This document shows, in pieces, positions 32,882 through 37,261 of a stretch of DNA of 37,261 nucleotides. Both the position numbers and the translations under genes were made by a program. Within the stretch, counting starts at the first letter, position 1. Every line of letters starts with the position of its first letter. The DNA comes from VRUG01 sp965372745 (lineage in GTDB: Bacteria; Planctomycetota; Phycisphaerae; Sedimentisphaerales; Anaerobacaceae), in the NCBI GenBank assembly GCA_965372745.1, contig CBDVDM010000017.1, forward strand, positions 1 through 37,261, written 5' to 3'. The notes beneath the pieces are model-generated. The model searched no databases. It was not told where the DNA came from and saw only the letters and a program-made list of their open reading frames with translations.

Positions 32882-34015
32882 TTAGTTGGATACCTGAATG
32901 CCGGTAAAACTTTTTATTTTTTCGACTACGTATTCTATTTGTTCGGCGGTTAGTTCTGGGAACATGGGCAGTGACAGTAGTTGGCTTGCACATTTTTCGG
33001 CGATTGGGAAATCGCCTTCTTTGTAGCCAAGGGAACTATAGGCAGCTTGAAAGTGGAGCGGCACGGGGTAGTGGATACCACAGGATATTTCTTCCTTTGC
33101 CAACGCATCCATTAGTTGCTGTCTATTATCAATCAGTATTGCATAAATATGATATACATGCCTGGCATAATCAGCCTCAACTGGGGTCACTATTGGCGAC
33201 AAATCAGCTAAGAGCTTATCATAAAGCGACGCGTTTTTTCGACGGCTTTGGTTCCATTGATCCAGGTATTTTAATTTAACACTTAGTACCGCGCCCTGAA
33301 AACCATCCATTCGCCCGTTCCAACCGAAGATTGAATGATGATATTTTTTTATTTGGCCATGGTCTCGAAACATTTTTATTGTTTCTACAAGCTGCTGGTT
33401 ATCTGTAACAATGGCACCAGCTTCGCCGTATGCTCCAAGATTTTTGCCGGGATAAAAACTAAAACATCCAATGTCACCGATTGTTCCTGCGTGTCGGCCT
33501 TTATATTTTGCTCCATGGGCCTGGCACGCGTCTTCTATAACAAACAGACCATGTTTTTTGGCTATTTCCATTATCGGGTCCATATCTGCAGGCTGACCGT
33601 AAAGGTGAACAGGAATTATAGCTTTGGTTCGTTTGGTAATTGCCGATTCGATTAAGGCAGGGTCTATATTATATGTCACATCATCGATATCGACGAATAC
33701 GATTTTGGCACCGCTTAAAAGGATAGCTTCTGTTGTTGCTATAAATGTATGAGGCGTTGTTATAACCTCATCGCCTTGACCTATCCCCAGTGCTGTGAGT
33801 GACGCCCATAATGCATCTGTGCCGTTTCCCAGCCCCAACGCGAATTTGCTTTGACAAAATGACGCGAACTCTTTTTCGAATTTCTCGACGAAAGGTCCGC
33901 CCGCAAATGCTGTATTATCAAGCACCAGCTGCAAACATTCTGATATCTCGTCTCGCAGCGACTCGTATTGAACTTTTAAATCAAGATAAGGAACTTTCAT
34001 CTCTGTAGCTTTCAT
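32882..34015 (-). CDS. wbpE: DegT/DnrJ/EryC1 sugar aminotransferase (WbpE-like)
   Basis: This 377-residue PLP enzyme moves an amino group from glutamate to a keto sugar nucleotide. PLP-lysine is Lys191 in FSFYPGKNLGAYGE; EDACQAHGAKYKG (161-173) carries the Asp and Gln of the PLP site; NGTDAL (64-69) binds the phosphate. With the WbpB-like and WbpD-like genes directly upstream on the same strand, the likely substrate is the 3-keto form of UDP-N-acetylglucosaminuronic acid, as for P. aeruginosa WbpE. The start overlaps the WbpD-like stop (ATGA). A second ATG six codons later is possible. Confidence 0.85.
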   Translation of the reverse strand: MKATEMKVPYLDLKVQYESLRDEISECLQLVLDNTAFAGGPFVEKFEKEFASFCQSKFALGLGNGTDALWASLTALGIGQGDEVITTPHTFIATTEAILLSGAKIVFVDIDDVTYNIDPALIESAITKRTKAIIPVHLYGQPADMDPIMEIAKKHGLFVIEDACQAHGAKYKGRHAGTIGDIGCFSFYPGKNLGAYGEAGAIVTDNQQLVETIKMFRDHGQIKKYHHSIFGWNGRMDGFQGAVLSVKLKYLDQWNQSRRKNASLYDKLLADLSPIVTPVEADYARHVYHIYAILIDNRQQLMDALAKEEISCGIHYPVPLHFQAAYSSLGYKEGDFPIAEKCASQLLSLPMFPELTAEQIEYVVEKIKSFTGIQVSN

Positions 34016-34503
34016 TTATCTATCTTTCTTAATATTTTAGCAGGATTTCCGGCAACGATCGTCTCAGCCGGCACGTCCTTCGTGACAACACTTCCTGCCC
34101 CGACGACTGCGTTGCGACCTACTGTTATTCCGCATAAAAGGGTGACACTCGAACCGATTGATGCGCCTTTTTTTATACATGTAGGCACACACGTCCAGTT
34201 GTCATCTGTCTGCATCTTACCGTCTTCACTTGTCGAGCGGGGATAAAGGTCATTAATGAAAGTGACATTGTGCCCGACAAAAACATCATCTTCGATTGTC
34301 ACGCCCTCACATATAAAAGTATGGCTTGAAATCTTACAGTTTTTGCCTACCTTAGCGCCTTTTTGGATCTCGACAAACGCTCCTATCTTAGTGTTGTCAT
34401 CGATTTCACAGCCGTACAAATTTACAAAAGCGTAAATCTCGACGTCTTTTCCTAGTTTTACGTCAGGAGCAATATTTTGAAAATCCCTGTTCTTAGCTGC
34501 CAT
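34012..34503 (-). CDS. wbpD: Left-handed beta-helix sugar N-acetyltransferase (WbpD-like)
   Basis: This 163-residue hexapeptide-repeat enzyme transfers acetyl from acetyl-CoA to an amino sugar. Repeats such as VKLGKDVEIYAFV, TKIGAFVEIQKGAKVG and VTIEDDVFVGHNVTF run through the protein. The WbpD pattern is seen in GHNVTFINDLYPRS (98-111), GASIGSSVTLLCGITVG (about 133-149) and VVGAGSVVTKDVP with AGNPAKILR at the end. It would acetylate the 3-amino group made by the WbpE-like enzyme. The gene is 15 bp after the WbpB-like stop and overlaps the wbpE-like start by 4 nt. Confidence 0.87.
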   Translation of the reverse strand: MAAKNRDFQNIAPDVKLGKDVEIYAFVNLYGCEIDDNTKIGAFVEIQKGAKVGKNCKISSHTFICEGVTIEDDVFVGHNVTFINDLYPRSTSEDGKMQTDDNWTCVPTCIKKGASIGSSVTLLCGITVGRNAVVGAGSVVTKDVPAETIVAGNPAKILRKIDK

Positions 34504-34518
34504 AATAAACCTTCTTTA

Positions 34519-35529
34519 CTAAGAAATCTTAATCTGTGCTCCGCCTTTTGCCAATGATTTTGAAGATGCCTCCAATATTTTGACTACTGCCAGCCCATCT
34601 TCTCCACCAGAAAGGCATTTTGTCCCGTTATTAATACAGTCGAGAAAATGTTCACACTCAACTTTCAACGGCTCGGTCATCTTAAGATAGGGTGAGCACA
34701 TGTCACCATAATGATAAGAATACTGGAACTCGCCGAAAGTATCGTAGTGGGGCGGTACCTCAACGTGTTTATCATAAATCTTAATCTTCTCAATTGGTTC
34801 AACGTCATTGTAAATCAGCATCTTCTTACCGCCGACAAATGTCATCTCGCGAATCTTATTGGGGTCAAGCCAGCTGCTCTGTATTGTCACAAACGCACCG
34901 TTCGCAAAATCCATTGCGATACTGGTGACATCTTCAATATTCGGATTTACATGGGCTTTTCCCTGACAATTCACAGATACAGGCATCTCATTTAATATGT
35001 AGAGTACAATAGAGATATCATGAGGCGCAAGGTCCCACGCGACATTAATATCTTTCTGGAAGAGTCCAAGATTAAGCCTTCTTGAACTAACATATTGAAG
35101 CTGACCCAAATCGCCGGACTCAACAATTTCTTTTATTCTCCGAATAGGTGTCGAATAAACAAAGGTATGCCCGGTCATAAGTACAAGACGTTTTTTTTCT
35201 GCCATCGTTATCAGCTTTCTGCATTCGGAAGCAGAAGCTGCCATCGGTTTTTCGATGAAAGTATGTTTTCCGGCTTCTAAGCTTTTTTTTGCCATCTCAA
35301 AATGAAAGCAAACCGGGGTAGCTATTACTACTGCATCTACTGTGTCATCTTTAATAATCCGGCCAAAATCTCCCGTTGTCTCTACCAAGGGATATAAAGT
35401 TTTTAAATGTTCAAGCCGGCTGGTGTCTGAATCACAGATGGTTTTCACTCGACATGAAGGCAGGGCGTTAAAATTCCGTATAAGATTGGGACCCCAATAA
35501 CCGCATCCAATTACTGCTATATTAAGCAT
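34519..35529 (-). CDS. wbpB: Gfo/Idh/MocA sugar-nucleotide dehydrogenase (WbpB-like)
   Basis: This 336-residue NAD(P)-dependent oxidoreductase has IGCGYWGPN (7-15, Rossmann), ATPVCFHFEMAKKSLEAGKH (70-89), IEKPMA (92-97, the EKP lysine) and WDLAPHDISI, with the catalytic Asp/His, near 166-175. In P. aeruginosa WbpB oxidises C3 of UDP-N-acetylglucosaminuronate, the step before WbpE and WbpD. The gene order B-D-E here is the same in transcription direction. The enzyme WbpA that makes the uronic acid is not in the window. The family includes many other sugar dehydrogenases, so the substrate is inferred from neighbours. Confidence 0.85.
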   Translation of the reverse strand: MLNIAVIGCGYWGPNLIRNFNALPSCRVKTICDSDTSRLEHLKTLYPLVETTGDFGRIIKDDTVDAVVIATPVCFHFEMAKKSLEAGKHTFIEKPMAASASECRKLITMAEKKRLVLMTGHTFVYSTPIRRIKEIVESGDLGQLQYVSSRRLNLGLFQKDINVAWDLAPHDISIVLYILNEMPVSVNCQGKAHVNPNIEDVTSIAMDFANGAFVTIQSSWLDPNKIREMTFVGGKKMLIYNDVEPIEKIKIYDKHVEVPPHYDTFGEFQYSYHYGDMCSPYLKMTEPLKVECEHFLDCINNGTKCLSGGEDGLAVVKILEASSKSLAKGGAQIKIS

Positions 35530-35632
35530 TTATCCCGTTCCTTCTTATATGGCAATTTAGCCCGTAATTCTAACACTCTCCCCGGCAAAAAACAACATAT
35601 ATGGAGAGTTTTTTTGAATGGCTAAATCTGTT

Positions 35633-36448
35633 CTATTTATCAAGAGAATCATCTTCCAGAATACTCTTGACCGTCTCTGATGACATAATCTCATCGACTA
35701 ACCTGTTGCATTTTCGTATCGTTCTTTTTCGCAAACTAAACTCATTGGGATTAACGACCTGAGTAGCGTGAGCAAGATGTATTACGTATTTACTCATCAG
35801 CGATGGCTTAAGTTCAACTGTCCTGTAGCCTCGGTCAACCAGTTCAAAATACAATCCCTTGCCGGAGGTTAGCCCTTTTTCACTGTCAGGTAAAAACGAA
35901 AGTCCCTCTTTAATCAATACTTTCGTTCGATACAGACAACATATAGTCCTGTTGTAATAACGATATTTGCCATCTGGGTCAGGCTCACACAATAATTTAC
36001 GTCTGAATGTTCGAAAGTCAGTCGCCTTTTTCAGCCATGTCCGCCATTTTTGCGTCAGTTCAATCTTTCCTGAACCTACACACGCAACCTGCTCATCATT
36101 TCCAAAGTAACTTATCAGTTCCGTCAGCCATCCGGCTTTTTGCACAAATGTATCCGAATGCATCGAGGCAAAAAATTCCGTATCGCAATTTTGTCTACCA
36201 AGTTCCAGCCCGGCTCCGTGCGAATATCCGCCGCTTAAATCTCCTGTTGTGTCACGCTCGATTAAACGAATCCATTTTAATGATTTAAGGTATTCCAGAG
36301 ATTCGTCCTGTGAATTATTATCAACGACAATAACTTCATAGGGGTATCTGGTGAATTTGCGGATACTGCGCAGGCAAAGCTTTATAAAATCGGGCGTTTT
36401 ATAATTAACAATGCAAATCGTAGCTTTACCTTTTATCAGGTCCGCCAT
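35633..36448 (-). CDS. GT2-family glycosyltransferase
   Basis: This GT-A enzyme of 271 residues starts at the ATG at 36448, 10 nt after AAAGGAG; a TTG at 36454 would lie only 4 nt from that site. Seen (numbered from 36448): ICIVNYKTPDFIKLCLRS (11-28), VVDNNSQDESLEYL (41-54), a GYSHGAGLELG segment (74-84), and ASMHSDTF (93-100), where a single DT replaces DxD. The C-terminal part is basic and mostly helical. The donor and acceptor cannot be assigned. It sits between rfbB and the WbpB-like gene on the same strand, so it is probably part of their operon. Confidence 0.85.
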   Translation of the reverse strand: MADLIKGKATICIVNYKTPDFIKLCLRSIRKFTRYPYEVIVVDNNSQDESLEYLKSLKWIRLIERDTTGDLSGGYSHGAGLELGRQNCDTEFFASMHSDTFVQKAGWLTELISYFGNDEQVACVGSGKIELTQKWRTWLKKATDFRTFRRKLLCEPDPDGKYRYYNRTICCLYRTKVLIKEGLSFLPDSEKGLTSGKGLYFELVDRGYRTVELKPSLMSKYVIHLAHATQVVNPNEFSLRKRTIRKCNRLVDEIMSSETVKSILEDDSLDK

Positions 36449-36470
36449 TAACAACGTACTCCTTTACTCA

Positions 36471-37261
36471 TTAGCGGCCTGAATACATGGAATCATAATA
36501 TTTTTCATATTCTCCTGAAACCACGTTGCTGAGCCACTTGTCATTTTTCAGATACCAGTCGATTGTCTTTTCAATTCCTTCTTCAAAGCTTACCGATGGT
36601 TGCCACTTTAAATCCGTCATTATTTTTGTTGCATCAATGGCATATCTTCTGTCATGTCCAGGCCTGTCCTTAACATGTTTGATAAGTGACCTGGGTTTTT
36701 CCAATCTATCAAGGATTCTTTCTATCACTTCAAGGTTCGTTTTTTCATTACATCCGCCGATATTATATATCTCTCCTGCTTTTGCTTCGGTCAGTATCTT
36801 CCAGATAGCACTGCAATGGTCATAAACATACAGCCAGTCACGAACATATAACCCGTCCCCGTATACCGGAAGCTCTTTATCATTCAGCGCATTGTTAATC
36901 ATCAGCGGTATCATTTTTTCCGGAAACTGATACTGCCCATAATTATTTGAACACCGTGTAATATTATATTTAACTCCCCACGTATGACCAAAAGCACTAA
37001 CCAGATGGTCTGCAGCTGCCTTGCTTGCCGAATACGGTGAATTCGGACTAAGGGGCGTCTGTTCTGTAAATTCCCCTTCAGTTCCAAGCGAACCATAAGC
37101 CTCATCAGTCGAAACCTGGATAAAACGCTCTAACTTTTTATCGCGAGCAATCTCCAGAAGTGATAATGTACCGGTGACATTCGTATCAATAAAAACTTTT
37201 GGCTCTTCTATTGAACGGTCAACGTGACTTTCCGCTGCAAAATTTATTATCGAATCAATCT
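36471..37261 (-). CDS. rfbB: dTDP-glucose 4,6-dehydratase, 5' part cut by the window end
   Basis: This enzyme makes dTDP-4-keto-6-deoxyglucose from dTDP-glucose, the second step toward dTDP-rhamnose and related sugars. The frame is open from the stop near 36471 to the window end (about 263 residues, the N-terminal Rossmann motif missing). Seen in order: NFAAESHVDRSI, DTNVTGTL, QVSTDEAYG (catalytic Asp/Glu, with Ala where Val is usual), YSASKAAADHL (Tyr and Lys of the active site), TRCSNNYGQYQFPEKMIPL and DGLYVRDWLYV. Shorter starts inside it are internal codons. It lies 23 bp upstream of the GT2 gene start on the same strand. RfbA, RfbC and RfbD are not seen in the window. Confidence 0.93.
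   Translation of the reverse strand, partial: IDSIINFAAESHVDRSIEEPKVFIDTNVTGTLSLLEIARDKKLERFIQVSTDEAYGSLGTEGEFTEQTPLSPNSPYSASKAAADHLVSAFGHTWGVKYNITRCSNNYGQYQFPEKMIPLMINNALNDKELPVYGDGLYVRDWLYVYDHCSAIWKILTEAKAGEIYNIGGCNEKTNLEVIERILDRLEKPRSLIKHVKDRPGHDRRYAIDATKIMTDLKWQPSVSFEEGIEKTIDWYLKNDKWLSNVVSGEYEKYYDSMYSGR

Noticed and set aside
36911..37105. Frameshift in rfbB suggested by short separate frames
   Set aside because: Translating the reverse complement by hand gives one continuous RfbB frame from 36471 to the window end; the start is simply outside the window.

Overview
The window looks like chromosomal DNA of a planctomycete, most likely from the Phycisphaerae/Sedimentisphaerales side. This is an inference from several signs. 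There is an exported protein with a PEP-CTERM tail ending in a basic RRRKH cluster. Signal peptidase I is oversized and zinc-ribbon-bearing. A four-helix-bundle (23S-rRNA-intervening-sequence type) protein gene is present. The outer-membrane lipid and polysaccharide gene content is Gram-negative. Base composition is moderately AT-rich, and none of the six tRNA genes encodes its CCA end. No phage, transposase, CRISPR or rRNA gene was found.

Positions 1-5100 hold mostly housekeeping genes between scattered tRNAs: Glu(CTC), Met(CAT), Lys(CTT), Arg(ACG) and Leu(CAG). Among them are an IVP-type four-helix-bundle gene between tRNA-Met and tRNA-Glu and flanked by inverted repeats, an LpxL-like acyltransferase followed by the SppA protease, a PilZ-like protein and an unknown membrane protein. 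Positions 5100-9400 carry a PEP-CTERM protein behind a probably structured leader RNA, a terminator shared with a convergent MscS channel gene, a DUF4139 protein and a small DUF4405 membrane protein. Positions 9400-16900 are core genes: an HNH nuclease, a cold-shock protein, an HU/IHF protein, lepB, gyrA-holA and tRNA-Ser(GCT).

Positions 16970-23720 are a lipopolysaccharide-type module. It has a WaaP-like sugar kinase, an MsbA-like ABC exporter with a PDZ-like domain inserted in its first periplasmic loop, a protein with two complete kinase-like domains in tandem, and a GT4-GT2 fused glycosyltransferase. Positions 24000-37261 are a surface-polysaccharide locus with repeated strand switching. 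Its sugar-nucleotide enzymes are a UDP-glucuronate decarboxylase, a LegB-type 4,6-dehydratase, an NDP-sugar pyrophosphorylase, a WbpB/WbpD/WbpE-type set for a 2,3-diacetamido uronic acid, and RfbB running off the window end. The locus also holds five glycosyltransferases (two or three GT2 types, CgeB-like, GT-D) and a large LIC_10190-like membrane protein.

Read together, the second half builds activated sugars, assembles them on lipid carriers or lipid A, phosphorylates the core and flips it across the inner membrane. The most novel-looking items are the MsbA-PDZ fusion next to the tandem kinase, the IVP-type gene inside a tRNA transcription unit, the structured leader of the PEP-CTERM gene, and an 82-bp palindromic GC-rich block beside tRNA-Ser. 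All protein assignments are from reading motifs by eye; no database search was run.
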